A stretch of DNA of 64,000 nucleotides from Agarophyton chilense (taxonomy: Eukaryota; Rhodophyta; Florideophyceae; Gracilariales; Gracilariaceae), in NCBI GenBank assembly GCA_030374765.1, contig JARGXX010000003.1, positions 434,001 to 498,000 on the forward strand, given 5' to 3'. Positions 22,889 through 34,863 of the stretch are shown piece after piece. The position numbers and the translations under genes are program-made. Each line of letters begins with the position of its first letter. Positions within the stretch are counted from its first letter, which is position 1. The notes beneath the pieces were generated by a model. It worked only from the letters and a program-made list of their open reading frames with translations, was not told where the DNA came from and searched no databases.

Positions 22889-23824
22889 ATGGTGTCAAAG
22901 AGAAATCGAGCGTCAGGTACACCGGAAGTGCGCAAGTATCGCAAGTCCGAGCCTCGTGACTCCGGGAGGGAAAGGGATGGCGCCGGCGGTGGTAGCCAAG
23001 GACTGCCGAGAAGCGGCCTAAGGAGTTTCAAAGACGCAAGGTTGCGCAACGATGGGGGTTGCTCGGAGGAAACGTTAAGTGAGGACATTTCCGCGATTCC
23101 GAACATCACTTTTGGCAACAAAGTGACACGAAGGTGAAATTTGGGCGTTGAGAAGATGCACGCAATGCAAAACGGACACTCCAAAATTGTGAGGATTGGT
23201 ACAGTGTTGGGAGGACGTGGAGGTGGTCAAAAGGGCAGAACTTCTTGCACTCGCCGTGATAGTGTAAAAGAGGCAAGGAAAGCTATTGACCCGGTTGAGT
23301 ATGAGAGGACGCTCGTTGAGACATTTGCAGATGCAATGATTGAGGAGATTGAGGATGACATAGTAGAAGGAGGTGAGAAAGAATGGGAAGTGTAGTCGAG
23401 AAGCGGCGCGAACGATTCAGCTTGGCGACAGGATCCACAGGCATTACGAAATGGAGATTCGAGGCGAAGGATAGCAACATCTCACTGTACCATAGGAAAG
23501 GAAACAGGGGTAACAGGTGATATCGAGAGGGATACTGGAGCCGTGGCCAGACGCGCAGCTGACCGCGCAGGGATCACACGTACTACGGAAGATGAGGAGG
23601 ATGGAACACCTGTCCGATTAGAAGAGAGGGTTCCATACGAATCCAGGGTCGCGAGGAAATATTCGCAAGGCGAGGAAACAGCTGTAGAAGTAGGGCTCAC
23701 AATAGAATGTTGGGGAAGACGAAAAACTCGTCGAGGAATAGAAGCATGGCGAACAAGAGAAGTAGAACACAAAAAAGTAGTAGCAGATGGAGGGGAAGAC
23801 GGGTGTCATGTTTTGGGAGAGTAA
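22889..23824 (+). other. Unclassified purine-rich frames upstream of gypsy copy 4
   Basis: Three plus-strand open frames (22889-23137, 23141-23395, 23543-23824) encode charged, low-complexity proteins. The middle one ends in an acidic helix-like stretch (ADAMIEEIEDDIVEGGEKEW). They lie just upstream of gypsy copy 4 and on the same strand, where gag would be expected, but no zinc knuckle, protease or reverse transcriptase motif is visible. They could be a degraded gag-like region or unrelated sequence. Confidence 0.25.
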
Positions 23825-23899
23825 TTTGTAAGTGCGTCTGGTGGAGAACAGGGGGTTTGCGGTAGAAGTAGATTGGATGTCCAAGAGGGATGTGTACTG

Positions 23900-26227
23900 C
23901 TACAGAAGAAAGACTCACCAAAGGCTTTTCGACCTATTTGATACTGGAGCAAAACACTCACAAGCGCGGTGCGAAGCAACAGTACTACTGAAAAGGAATG
24001 TCTTGCCATCGTATTGTCTGTCTTAACACTCCGAACATACCTCGAGGGAACTAGGTTCACCATTAGGACAGAGCACGATTCACTTCGCTTATTACTCAAT
24101 ATGACCGATGCATTAAGTCGCCTCGCTCGTTGGAGCCTGAGGATGTCAGATTATGACTATGATAAAACCTATAGGCCAGGCATCAAGCATAAAGCAGCAG
24201 ATGCCCTCTCGTAAACAATTACCAACGGAACTAATGACACGCCATCGGACTACATCATTTCTACTCCCTTCCCAGATGATGGACATCAAAAAAATACGGA
24301 AACGGATTACCTTACGGGTACGGTGAAAGTGGATAATTCTGAGGTAGTGAAGAATGAAGTCTACTTACTGGACTAGGAGACAGTACCACCCTTTTCGACA
24401 CCTCCTCAAATTAATGCAATGACCCCAGAGAAAAATGAGCTCCTCTCTTTACCCATTGAGGAATCCTACAGGCGCAGGTCGAAGACGAGTACTGCAAGGA
24501 AACACCCCGATTGTTAGGAACCCCTGGATGCTTATTCTACTACGACCGATTCAGACTATTGTGTCACAGCTCACCACTGGATGGCTCACTCCAACGGATA
24601 ATACCAAGGTCACTGAGAACACGATTCTTATACCTCTCATATTTCCCTCGCTTGACTGATAACCCTGGAGACTGACGAATGTATCAGACCCTAAGAAAGT
24701 TCTTCTACGTGGAACTAACGGCACAGAACCTATGGCAAACCGCACGGAACCGCACTTTGTGCGCATAAATGAGAGGGTCACGCGCCAACCATCAGATCAA
24801 ATTGAACCTTTATCCCGATGCAGGCCCGATGGAACTCGTCAAAATGTATATATTTGGACCCTTGCCCAAGATTTCCCATGGGAAACTGTTTGTCTTGGTA
24901 ATAACCGATAGGTTTACCAAACTTACGCAAGCCCTACCTCTAGGAAAGAAAACACCACGGATGTCGCCACGGCATTCTTTTCCCATTGGGCATATCCCTA
25001 TGGCATGCCACTCTACATCTTTACGAATAATGGCAGCCATTTGGTACCCAAATTCTTTTCGCACGTTTGTGGTACCTTTGGTATCAAACATTTAACCACA
25101 ACGACATGCCACCCACAAACCAATGGCCAAACCGAACGCTTTAACCGCACCCTTATGGACCGATTGTCACACTACGTATCGGAGCACCAATTGGACTGGG
25201 ACGACTACGTTGAGCCACGGGTTTATGCCTACGACACGCAAGTGCACGCTTCCACGAGGAGAACACCTTTCGATTTAACGCTGACGAGATCGCCACCTCC
25301 GATAGCTGTTGACCTTTAGGAGTCCATTATACCCCAGGAAATGACCGAAGGAAGGACTCCTACCCAGACGAAGCGCTACTAGCGCCGACGCATCGACCTC
25401 ATTCACCAGTCGGCTAGAGCTGTACTGACCAAAGCCCAACGGCGTTGCAAGGTCAATTTCGACAAGGCCGTCTGCAATACACCTATCTTTTGGAAAGAAG
25501 AATTGGGTTACCTGGCCCGGCCACCAGAGGACATTGATGAACTCACAGACACTACGCGGAAACTCTTACCCACTCTACGTTACCATACAATAGCCTTAAC
25601 GCCAATCAACATACCATTACGTTATAAGTTAGCGGCCAACAGGACACCGTATCTATTGATCGGGTGACATGAGCCCCGAGCTCTCCTGAATCACTAAAGC
25701 CCCAGTCCCCTGGTCCAACGAATTCAGTACGGCCTCAGGTCCATGCTCAAGTCCCCACACCCCCTAAGGCAGGTCACGCGGACCCGATTAGCTTCACGGA
25801 CCCGATGGTAAATGCCAATGACGATGACCCATCTCGTCCAACCGACTCCGATGGATTCGCCCCTCTGGATCACACTCTCATTCCGGAGAATGAACACCAA
25901 CCGGAATATTTGATTGAACGCTTCAACTCCGCCGGTCGGGGAGAAGATGGAACTATGCACTATCGCGTCCATTGGTCCTGCTGCACACCTGGAGAAGACA
26001 TTTGGCAAGAGCCTCAAACCATTCCGGCTAGTTTTATCGCCCCCTATTGGCGCAAAATGGGCAGCACGGAGCGCAGCATCAGGAGAGGGCATCCGTTGGC
26101 CCAAATACGCCCGAAATGCCTCGCGACAAGAGGGTTCCCCGCAGCACGACGGTTTACCCTAGCTCCCGCATCATGGAACAAATTCAGTCCTCAGGCAATA
26201 CCTGAGGAAGACCTGGGGAAGCTCTAA
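23900..26227 (+). mobile_element. Ty3/gypsy chromovirus copy 4 (RNase H to chromodomain)
   Basis: Plus-strand gypsy remnant from a lineage distinct from copies 1-3. It shows RNase H near 23.95-24.21 kb (TEKECLAIV, IRTEHDSLRLLL, HKAADALS), a linker, a degraded integrase zinc finger, the integrase core near 24.85-25.3 kb (TTTCHPQTNGQTERFNRTLM, AYDTQVHASTRRTPFDL) and a chromodomain near 25.9-26.06 kb (YRVHWSCCTPGEDIWQEP). The reverse transcriptase is not recognisable and no LTRs were identified. It is an old copy, broken many times. Confidence 0.85.
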
Positions 26228-26381
26228 AGGTTTGGACGGCGTCCAGAGAGACGTGCGTTTTAGGAATACAAGATCGACTTTAGGAAGGCATAAAATTACT
26301 TTGTTTGACTAACTAGCAGAGTCCTAACAGCACTCGCCATGACCTCAAGGTTTTCGAACGCGCTCCAAACACCAACAGGAG

Positions 26382-26882
26382 TTACTGGGACGGCGCAGAG
26401 GTAACCCTGTCGTCCTCATTGGAATCTGCAGGAGAGAAACCGAGGCTTTGACCACCCAAGGAGCCTACTGTGCCAATAGGACCGGCACCAGAGATCCAAG
26501 CACGATTCTCCGGCGCATATTCACCTGCGAAACTATTTTCACCCTCCGAAGCCTTCCGTTCGCTCAAATTTAGACCATATTGGGCATCCAGGTCAGCAGT
26601 AACTCTCTGGGATATCATTAGTGCATTCTGTTCCAGGCGATTGACGATAGCGGTCTTCAGATCTTTACTCTGCTGGAAAATGAAACCAACGGTTATACCA
26701 TGAGGCGTTGCACGCGTTCTTACGGCCCCTCCGGAAAATGGGGATCTTAGCGAACCTTCGGGCATCGAGATACGCGTGACAAAACCTCTGGTATTCTTCC
26801 ACAGTGGTCGCCAGAATAGCATGACGCACTGCCCGTGGGTTTCGTCCGATCGTATGGTCATAACGTTCGCCGGGGCGCCCAT
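26382..26882 (-). CDS. Opposite-strand ORF downstream of gypsy copy 4
   Basis: An ATG-initiated open frame of 166 codons that converges on the chromodomain end of gypsy copy 4. Its place and direction match the antisense ORFs of copies 1-3. A short segment (TPHGITVGFIF) can be lined up loosely with the TVGHPTGFIY motif of copy 3, but I would not call homology on that alone. A second minus-strand frame (26889-26665) overlaps it, with an EEYQRFCHAYLDARRF segment, so which frame is real is uncertain. No known domain is seen. Confidence 0.35.
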   Translation of the reverse strand: MGAPANVMTIRSDETHGQCVMLFWRPLWKNTRGFVTRISMPEGSLRSPFSGGAVRTRATPHGITVGFIFQQSKDLKTAIVNRLEQNALMISQRVTADLDAQYGLNLSERKASEGENSFAGEYAPENRAWISGAGPIGTVGSLGGQSLGFSPADSNEDDRVTSAPSQ

Positions 26883-27266
26883 ACGCCACTTGGTACCTCG
26901 CGGAGCTCCCAGCTTGGTTGGTCGAAGCTATTGCGCCGCTGGCCCAGGTTTGCTCCGTCGGGAAATAACTAGGGAAACAGACGGAAGCGACAAAGGCCGG
27001 AGGGAGAATGGCATATTAGACGGGCTTATAGGGCGAGTTCGGCATCTCTGGGGACCCATGGAGGAATTACACGACGAAAAGATTTGGAAGATGCACCTGA
27101 ATGGGGCGGAAAGACCACGGATGAAGCGCGCAACGTCGTGCAGGATAGAAGAAGCGCGTAGAGTCACCAAAGGAAAAGTGGAGAATAGGGAAGACGGCGA
27201 TAACCCTCTCGGTGCGCGTACAGTACCTTAGGCTAATTAATTTCCGACCTGGCGCCAAGGGTCAGC

Positions 27267-27488
27267 TCATACGTACTTGTATCCCCGGTGGTCTTGTCGA
27301 TGCGACACCTCGTTGCGCCCACTAGTAACGAGAGCAACTAAGCACTCACGTCCCCCAGATTGGTCATGAAACGTCGAAATGTCGTATACGACACCGACCG
27401 TGTCAATACCATTAAAATTCTGATGCTCACTAAGTTCTAACCCTGAACACAACATTGAAGACTTACATATAGGTTCAATAAGGGCCAT
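27267..27488 (-). CDS. Small hypothetical ORF
   Basis: ATG-initiated, 73 codons, with protein-like composition (GIDTVGVVYDISTFHDQSGG). It lies on the same strand as the frame at 26382-26882 and upstream of it, so it could belong to the same unit. I do not recognise it. Confidence 0.25.
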   Translation of the reverse strand: MALIEPICKSSMLCSGLELSEHQNFNGIDTVGVVYDISTFHDQSGGRECLVALVTSGRNEVSHRQDHRGYKYV

Positions 27489-27874
27489 ACCTGCAGGAAG
27501 CTGTGAGGCAATTTAGACTTCGCCATGACGGTCGAATCTTACGGAGGAAAATATGTGAAGGAGCAACGATTACGGTTGAGTCCTGTAAGCCGCCAGGATC
27601 TAAGCTACCTTACAGACGCCGCGGGGACTTGCCGACTTCAGCTGGAGATATTTAGAGAAATTTTTTTTTGTTTGGTTGTGGTTGAATGGCTTCACAGTGC
27701 AAGGGAGATCTTAGCGCCTCCCCATTGATACTTACTTGGCTCGAGTGACATTTCTCTCTTAGAATCGGGTAGGCACTTTTAGGATACTAAATTACCCCTT
27801 TTGGTACATTAGTTCCATCAATTGGTCTTCAAGCCATTGTTTCGGTAGCTCAGACCTGTACGACTACGCAGTAA

Positions 27875-28270
27875 ACGGTCGCCTATTGCACCAAGTACTC
27901 TGGGAGAGCCATCGTCAAGGATACGTACCTCAGGACCCGCTCTACCGCGCTACCTCAGGTTGAGACCAGTACGCTGACCCACCAATCATTGCGTTACACT
28001 CATTTGCGGGGGGCGGACTTGGCAAGGGTGGATGTTGAGAGAGCTCAGCTCGAATTACAACGCGAAAAGGATGCGAAAGATCATGAAAAGCGGGAAAAAG
28101 ACGACAAGAGCGGCGGGAGGAGAGAGAAACGGCAAAAAAGCTCGAGCTTTGGAAGTTTTGCATCATGCTTCAGGCGACGCAGGGTCGAAAGTGATACTTT
28201 AGGGGGCCGTCAACATAAGGTGCTTTTTTCGTTTCGGAAGCCAACTTTCTCAATGATTTTTGCGATGTGA
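27875..28270 (+). CDS. Hypothetical charged open frame
   Basis: Open for 131 codons without an obvious ATG near its start. The centre is a highly charged, probably helical or coiled-coil stretch (VERAQLELQREKDAKDHEKR) followed by a basic tail and an arginine cluster (CFRRRRVE). It resembles the charged tails of transposon accessory or gag proteins, but no diagnostic motif is present. It could be a partial exon. Confidence 0.3.
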   Translation, partial: TVAYCTKYSGRAIVKDTYLRTRSTALPQVETSTLTHQSLRYTHLRGADLARVDVERAQLELQREKDAKDHEKREKDDKSGGRREKRQKSSSFGSFASCFRRRRVESDTLGGRQHKVLFSFRKPTFSMIFAM

Positions 28271-28415
28271 CGCCATAACTCATGAGCTTATCCTCGTAGA
28301 GGGCATCCGTCGTGGGCCCTCCGGGGGCTGCAAAAAAGTCTACTCGTTTAAGGGCTTCGCTCCGTTCGCGACGTGGACTTTTTCCCTCCTCCTCGGGACA
28401 CCCCGATCACTGGGT

Positions 28416-29970
28416 TTAATCATGGTGGGCTATATACTCCTTCACGGTAGGTGGCCAACATTTCAAGTGCAGCGATATCTGCTTTGGGTAAATGAAATTA
28501 CGGAAGTTTCTTAGCAATATCGTCGATAGAAACAGTTGAACGACCGACGACTCCAGGATCTTAATCTTTCTCTTGAGGTCACCCATAGTAAACTACATCT
28601 TGACTTTTTCGAAAGTCCATTCCCCGTTCATGTGTCCAGCAGACATCGCTTTGCTGAGTGCTTAACGGTACGTGGGGATGTGGCTACCCTGAAAAGGCAC
28701 TTCCAAGTACCACCGCCGATTGTACCCAGAGTTGCCAAACAGGCAGTATCTGTTGTTACCTACCTGGAGCACATCGGGTAAATTCGAATGCATACGACTC
28801 ATTACATATAACGTCCAGTCATACCGACACCCTTCACAGGAGCCATGAGCGTGCATGATCAATCCGTCTGGTGTGTTCACCGCCTGGAACTTAATCACAT
28901 GTTTCCTCTTATGGCTGTTGATAAGCACCTTTCGTCGTCACAACGTGAGCAAAGGTATGGAAACGAAAAAGAAAACATGGGGAAAAGACGAGAAGAAAAG
29001 AAAAAGAGAAGAAAAAAACAAATGAAAGTAGCTATCATTGAAAATTTACTTCTGTCGTTGGGCGACAGTAATCGACAACACCAACTACCTTGTACGCGCT
29101 TTTGCCGCCAGTGCTGACCATCGGCGGGCCACCCACGTCTCACAGCTTGCCACTGTGGGAAGAGGAGTTGCGCGCCAAAACAATTTCAAACATAAAGCAT
29201 ATCAAATAAAAACTCAAAAAATCATCCAAAATGGTGTGCCAGTGTCAACCGCTCTGCCAAGCCTAGATTCAGCTGTTATGACCAAACCCCATATCCAGCA
29301 CACATTCGGACATTCTCTCCAACTGCATAGCCCGTGCTCATTTAGCACTCTCGTCCAATCTGATCGCTCCACTTGGGCGGAAGCCCTACGGTGCACCATT
29401 ATAATCAGACCACTTGTCCACACCACGTTGCATGAGGGCATTTGCTGTAGCAAATCAGATCATCGTTTCATGTTGAGATTTAGATAAGGCGCACATGCAT
29501 TTTCCGGCGAAGGGTGCCCAATAGTGCCCATGCTTAGATCAACTTTTGGTTTTCCATTGTTTCTGAGCTTCCCAGGACGTCGGAGTGGTGGTTGACCTAA
29601 ATATTCACCATGTCCTTCGTCTTATTTAAAGCGGGCGACTTCTTTGACGGTGCTGCCAACAAAGCCCACCCAGTTTCCGTGAGCATGGCATTTGTCATGA
29701 ACATATTTAGCGTACTGTGCAGCTCGCTCTGTCATGATTTCGTTGTCAATTGGGTCAATGATTAAATAGGCTCCGCTTTCCGCAAAGTACTCCATGCCTT
29801 ACCAGAAAATTTCGGAAAGTTGGAGATGGTATCGGCCGAACACTCCCGCACTTTCTCTAGATCGTGTCATCGCGCCGGTGACGTTAACCTACGCAAAATA
29901 ACACAGGCTGCAAGTAATGAATCGACAAAATACCCATTTCGCTCCTTTATCGTCTTCTCAATAGGTCAAA
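28416..29970 (-). mobile_element. PIF/Harbinger transposase relic, interrupted by an R1 LTR
   Basis: The minus strand carries pieces of a HARBI1-like DDE transposase (DDE_Tnp_4 type). The upstream part, about 29955-29620, contains VILRRLTSPAR followed by HDLE, then LSEIF and GNWVGFVGSTVKEVARF, the last matching the region around the first catalytic aspartate; here the usual FIDGT reads FVGST, so that aspartate is replaced. The downstream part, 28937-28416, contains NSHKRKHVIKFQAVNTPDGL, CRYDWTLY, YLEVPFQG, a degraded MSA...EW segment and PPTVKEYI at the end. In-frame stops and at least one frame change show it is dead. The R1 LTR at about 28938-29610 splits it between the first catalytic region and the HKR motif. 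Terminal inverted repeats were not identified. Confidence 0.8.
28938..29610 (-). repeat. R1-family LTR inserted in the Harbinger relic
   Basis: About 673 bp, homologous to 6345-7003 in minus orientation but more diverged at its TG end. It sits inside the Harbinger transposase reading region. The 6-mer TTCGTC occurs on both sides (28931-28936 and 29616-29621) and may be a remnant target duplication, although a few extra bases lie between it and the LTR end on one side. No internal copia region is attached, so it is a solo LTR. Confidence 0.8.
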
Positions 29971-30600
29971 TTTACGCTTTTACAATTCTTATTATGTACT
30001 GCTTTCGAACACGAAAGAGCAGCAAAGCTTCACTGTCTCTATAACGATTAAAAGTGAAGAAGAAGTCGATGCTACTTATTATATTTCTTTGTTGTAGTAA
30101 ACGGTCATGTTCTACGATTTCTTGGTTAAGGCATGAGCCAAGACTGAGAAAGGCAATTAGATGTCCTAGGGACGTCCGAAAAATGCACGAAAATGTTTCA
30201 GAGGTTTGTGCAGTAGTTTTATTTTAAAATTCGTTTTAGTGGATGTCATAATAATACTCTTAAAATATTCTAAAACTATGCGAGTAACATGCGTAAAAGA
30301 TATCCCTCTGATAAGCAGAAATTATGCTCTCAGTATCCAAGTGGCACACGTATGATGAATGACAATATATCCGACCGATGTACGAAAACAGTCCTGAACT
30401 GGTTGAAGTACATATATGCAAATAATATTTCTGCAATACTCATGTTTTCTGGAGGTATAACCAATCATAATTCAGGGAATTCAAATTAGTATCCCTTTAC
30501 AATTGCATGTCGTTTTCCAAAATATACCCGGTTTTCATGTACTTGAAATCAGAATCAAAAGCTATTTCATATGGTTCCCAAGTAATCCGTATTTTTTATC
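29971..30600. other. No recognisable gene
   Basis: AT-rich sequence between the Harbinger and CACTA-like relics. A 66-codon plus-strand frame (30289-30489) shows no motif. I see no inverted repeat that would mark the end of either transposon. Confidence 0.4.
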
Positions 30601-30622
30601 GCTAATAGTGTTGCTATTGGGT

Positions 30623-32980
30623 TCAGTCCAAACCACATTTCTCGTGGCGGAATTGTTTGCATGAGACTGCATACAAGACACTATGTACATTTGATCTCCA
30701 TGAAGATGGAAAAACTGAAGGCAACAGTATCATTTCTTCCTCGCTCACCCACAACCTCTCGTATAATTCCATATTCTTGTGGACCATTTCTACAACAAAT
30801 CTTGTGATACATGGGGTCGTAGAAGGTCCGGCGGCCATTTTAGTCCATGAAGCCAACGTTTCTCTTAAAGCAAGATAGAATCTCAATTCTGGTACTAGTA
30901 TCACGTACGGTTCCGCGTCTTTGTGGTTCTTGAAGCAGTGAGTATGGCTGACTGCTATACGCATCAATTCGAATGCCATAAGCCCAGTTAATTCGTGCGA
31001 GCTTAAAAGATTTGTTTTGAGTGATCTGCTCACCTGGAACTCTATAAGTAACTTCCAAGTCCCATAACTCGTCAACACACACATAGTACACGTCAAAATC
31101 CGTTTCCGGGATATAAAGTTCTACGGAGTTGATTGATACGTAAGATTCAAAGTGCGCGGCCACCCGACACCGCTGACGCGCTCTTTGTGTACCCTGGCTC
31201 GAGCGACGCTTGAACTCAGCAAAGCACTCAAGCTTGAGGGATCCACTGCTGTCTGTTACTGTCAGAGAGGGAAAAAATCCCAACTTAATTACTTTGACTT
31301 GCTGTGCAGTTATTGGCAGCCATCTCTCTGCGTATGCCAATGCTTGACGAAAACGTTCTGCCCGACCGACGGACCGACTGCAACCGACGATCTGCATATC
31401 GAAAGAAGAACTACTTTACGGTGGTTGTTCTGCTCCATCTTTAGACAAGCTGTCTGCTTCATGCTCGTCTGAACCCCATCCTGATTCACATAATGAGTTC
31501 TCGTACCCCGCAGCATCCATAGCTGCCATTAACTTCATACCCACATATTCTTCATCGTATGCCATGCTGCGCCCAAGTCCACCACAAATCATTCTCAAGG
31601 AGAACAAATTATGAGTCTTGCGAAAAAGGCCAGCCTCTGGCCGTTGCGTTGATCTGTTCATGGCTGTCAGAGTTCCTGCCATACGTTCGGCTAGAAATTT
31701 AGAAACATTCATAAATGGTCCACACTCTTCCAGGATCTGAGGCAGATGTAATACTGCATGAGTAGTTGTGGTTAGACCGAAGGCTTATGAGTCATCACGA
31801 AAGAACAATTCGATAAACAGAGAATGACACATAGAAATGTATTTTTTGAGACGACAAACGTTGTCCTTCCTTAGAATGGTTTCGAAAAGAATATGAGTTA
31901 TCTTTGACGTCAGACCCCAGATATGAGTCAAGTCCCTTTGGAACGAACTACAGTTGAACAAAGTAGGACCATAGTATAGAGCACAGTTCTTATAATCTTC
32001 GGCCTTGTATTCTCCAATGTACCTGAAATACTCGGGTAGGCGCCCCCATAGTGAAGGTATTCCGATACAGCCATACGAAAGAGCCGTATTTATGTTCTGC
32101 TTGACAGTCTCACTCACAATGTAAGCATTTTTTATCGAGGCACACTTTGAATGTGAACCAATACCGAGATATATTAAATGTTTCACCCAATTAAGAAACC
32201 ACAAATGCATTGGGTCGTAAGGGACGCGTTTCACGATGTCGAGGTATAAAATTCCAAGTGCGGGAGACCGTTTCACTCTTGATTCCTTCCTTATTTGCTG
32301 CCGCATCGATTTGTTCTTCGCTCTGTGAAGACTCTTCCACGTCTTCTCAGTTTCTCTGGCCGTCCTTGGCCTGGAGTATTCCATGTCTATGTAATGACAT
32401 GGTGATCTTAGGGAAAAACCTCGCCGATTACTACCTGATCTTATGGGTTCTGGTAACATCCACATATGGTTTCCAGTATTATGAGCCCTTTAAGCTACTT
32501 TTTGACAACTCCTACAAGGAATTTCGGCATGGTGACCTTTCATACCAAGGAGCTTAGTTGCGGCCGGCCAGTTTGATGTCACAAACATGACAAATGCTTG
32601 TACTATTCGAGTATGACCATCGTAACAACAAATTTCCAAACCATTCTCTAACCGCTGCAGATTGTCGAAAATGGGAGAGAGGAAGAGGTCAAACGTTTCC
32701 GTAAAATGAAATCCCAGAACAAATCCTGAAAGCAGAACTTTTTCTGCCTGAAAGCGGTATTATGAACTGTAGTTCAGAATTGAGAACATGAGAGGCAAAA
32801 TAGACCTCCTCATCTCCCGCCATTTGAAAACCTCTAACCCATCACTAGAAAAAGTCAGAAGTATGTACAGACTTTCATCTTGATTCTATTGTCGTAGCTT
32901 CTCCTAATGCATTTCCTGAAAATACGTTCCATCGTAGTATTCGCACAGAAAAAGATCGTCTTTCGTATGATTAGTTACCG
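30623..32980 (-). mobile_element. CACTA/EnSpm-like Tnp2 transposase relic
   Basis: Minus-strand protein remnants in Tnp2/DUF4218 order. Near 32.6-32.5 kb a segment reads FVMFVTSNWPAATKLLGMKG followed by HHAEIPCRSC, matching the Tnp2 core with its conserved cysteines. The frame 32465-31785 contains VPYDPMHLWFLNWVKHLI, LPEYFRYIGEYKAEDYKN and YYGPTLFN, the classic Tnp2-to-DUF4218 transition. The frame 31712-31416 contains LAERMAGTL, and 31397-30840 carries a C-terminal extension with VYYVCVDELWDLEV. Several frame changes and stops separate the parts, so the gene is dead or has introns I cannot place. No CACTA terminal repeats were identified. Confidence 0.65.
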
Positions 32981-33318
32981 CATTGCATGCTTTCTTTCAG
33001 CCCTCCATCAAGCAATCAAAGGAATCCTTTTCCATACATAAAGCCGCTAGCTGTTCAAATAACAACCTATACCAATATCTTCGACTAAACGTAACAGGCT
33101 GGGTGCAATTCTTACTGGGACACATCCTTCTTTCATAGATATTTTCGTAAAGTGGAGCATGTTATTCAGTGCATAATCAACTGCATGGGTATGTGGAATC
33201 GGACTGGGCAGGTGATACTTCTACGCGTACGTCAACTAGCGAATAGAATTTCATAATGTGGGGTGCTCCGGTGTCTTGGAGCTCTTGCCAACAAGGGGTG
33301 GTCGCGCTGCCTAATGCA
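32981..33318. other. No recognisable gene
   Basis: Unassigned sequence between the Tnp2 relic and the R2 LTR; nothing supported. Confidence 0.4.
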
Positions 33319-33869
33319 TGATGGAGGTAGATGGGAAGCTTGAGGGTTGAAAGAGAAGGTCGCAAGCTCTGGATAGAATTTTCTTGGAGCTTGTCGATGT
33401 TCGACTTATATACTACTTGACTCTGACAGCCATCTAACCTCCAGCTCACGTAAACCCTAGACCATAAACCGAGGACATTCAATACTACCAATCATATTTA
33501 AACATGACAGAAAACCCTAAGCCAAATTCACTTCAACACACTACAGTAAGGTAGAGCAGTGCACAATACACCGTTACACTGACGTGTGCACAAATTCAAT
33601 TTGCCAGCCCATATTAAGTGTAGTCCACCTCCATGCACGATCCTGTTGAAGCAAAGCAGTGCATGCCTTCTGTAATGCACAAGACAGCGTGTATATTCTT
33701 CCAGAGCATTCCACACAGCCTGCACTATATGTACAACATATGATCTGAACAGCGTGGACACTTCGCACAGTAGTACAATTAAGGCATGTGGACAAGTGTA
33801 TACGGCAGCCTCTTACTATCTTTCCACTAATTACAGTGACTGCACTAATCACTCATCCAATATCCAACA
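33319..33869 (-). repeat. R2-family orphan LTR
   Basis: About 551 bp, homologous to 11426-11975 and in the same orientation, with ends TGATGGAGGTAG...ATATCCAACA read on the plus strand. There is no recognisable internal region on either side, and the flanking five bases (ATGCA, CAGTC) do not match. It is taken as a solo LTR of an otherwise absent copia family. Confidence 0.75.
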
Positions 33870-34863
33870 CAGTCGATAAACGTAACCTCCCGAAGATGCC
33901 TTCAATCACCTCTCACTCTCAGACGGGTAGTGTTAGCCGGTTACACTGGAAGCACTGAACGTGTACATAAAACATACTCTCCGTTTCCTGGCCGATAAAA
34001 GACAGGCATTATACAAAAGCATGTCAAACATCCCACGAATTAGCATCATCTCGTTACCATGTCTTTCTTGGACCCAGAATCATACATGAACAATATCACA
34101 AATACGCTAAATAACCGACGAAGATGTCTGCACAGAATCATGAGCCCAATCAAAGGAAAGTTTAATTGAACATGGACATTTATGCAGACGACCTGCGCTT
34201 GCTACTTTTTATAATGATCAATGGAAAGTGGAGCGATATGAAGGAGGACTGAACCGCCACTGATTTTGAGCAAATTGTCGCCAACCTTGAGTCTCATACG
34301 TCGTTTATTGTCTCATGGGCCTCTACTTGTTAGGAGGATGGTGATTACCACATTCAACAACAAAAATGTTAGATTGACTAAGCGAGGAGTGCCGCGTGTG
34401 GCTCTTGACCAATTCGTCCTGCTCTGATTCGTATCCTCTGATACATGGATGTATGGGCTTAACATATAGCCCATGCCTGCGAGGTTGATTATCAACAATG
34501 GATTTTAGTTCCAATCACAGCCTGAAAAACTTTAAGGGGGCGTAGGCACACATTAGAGCATCGTATTGGCAATCAACCCTCGTTTAGGCAACAAAAGAAC
34601 CGAGATAAATCTCTTAAAAACGTCAGTGTTAAGGGAGAAATACCTCATCGAGAACATTTACCAGAAAGTCGTATACATGGTGGTCTGAGAGAATAACTGC
34701 TAAAACCTAGGCTCCAAGCTCTACCACGAAGCATGCGGGAGCACAACAAAAGCGATGTGACAGAAACGTTAATAAGGCCGGTTACCCGTCATTTCAGGTT
34801 TCAGACCGACTACAGATTTTTCTCATATGTTGTTTCTCTTTAAGGTCTGTGTTCTTCTAGACC
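33870..34863. other. No recognisable gene
   Basis: About 1 kb without a supported gene. One minus-strand frame (34514-34323) has plausible composition (HPCIRGYESEQDELVKSHTR) but starts without ATG and matches nothing I know. Confidence 0.4.

Noticed and set aside
23283-23921. Minus-strand frames at 23.3-23.9 kb rich in Ser, Leu and Phe
   Set aside because: Antisense by-products of purine-rich plus-strand sequence; no motif.
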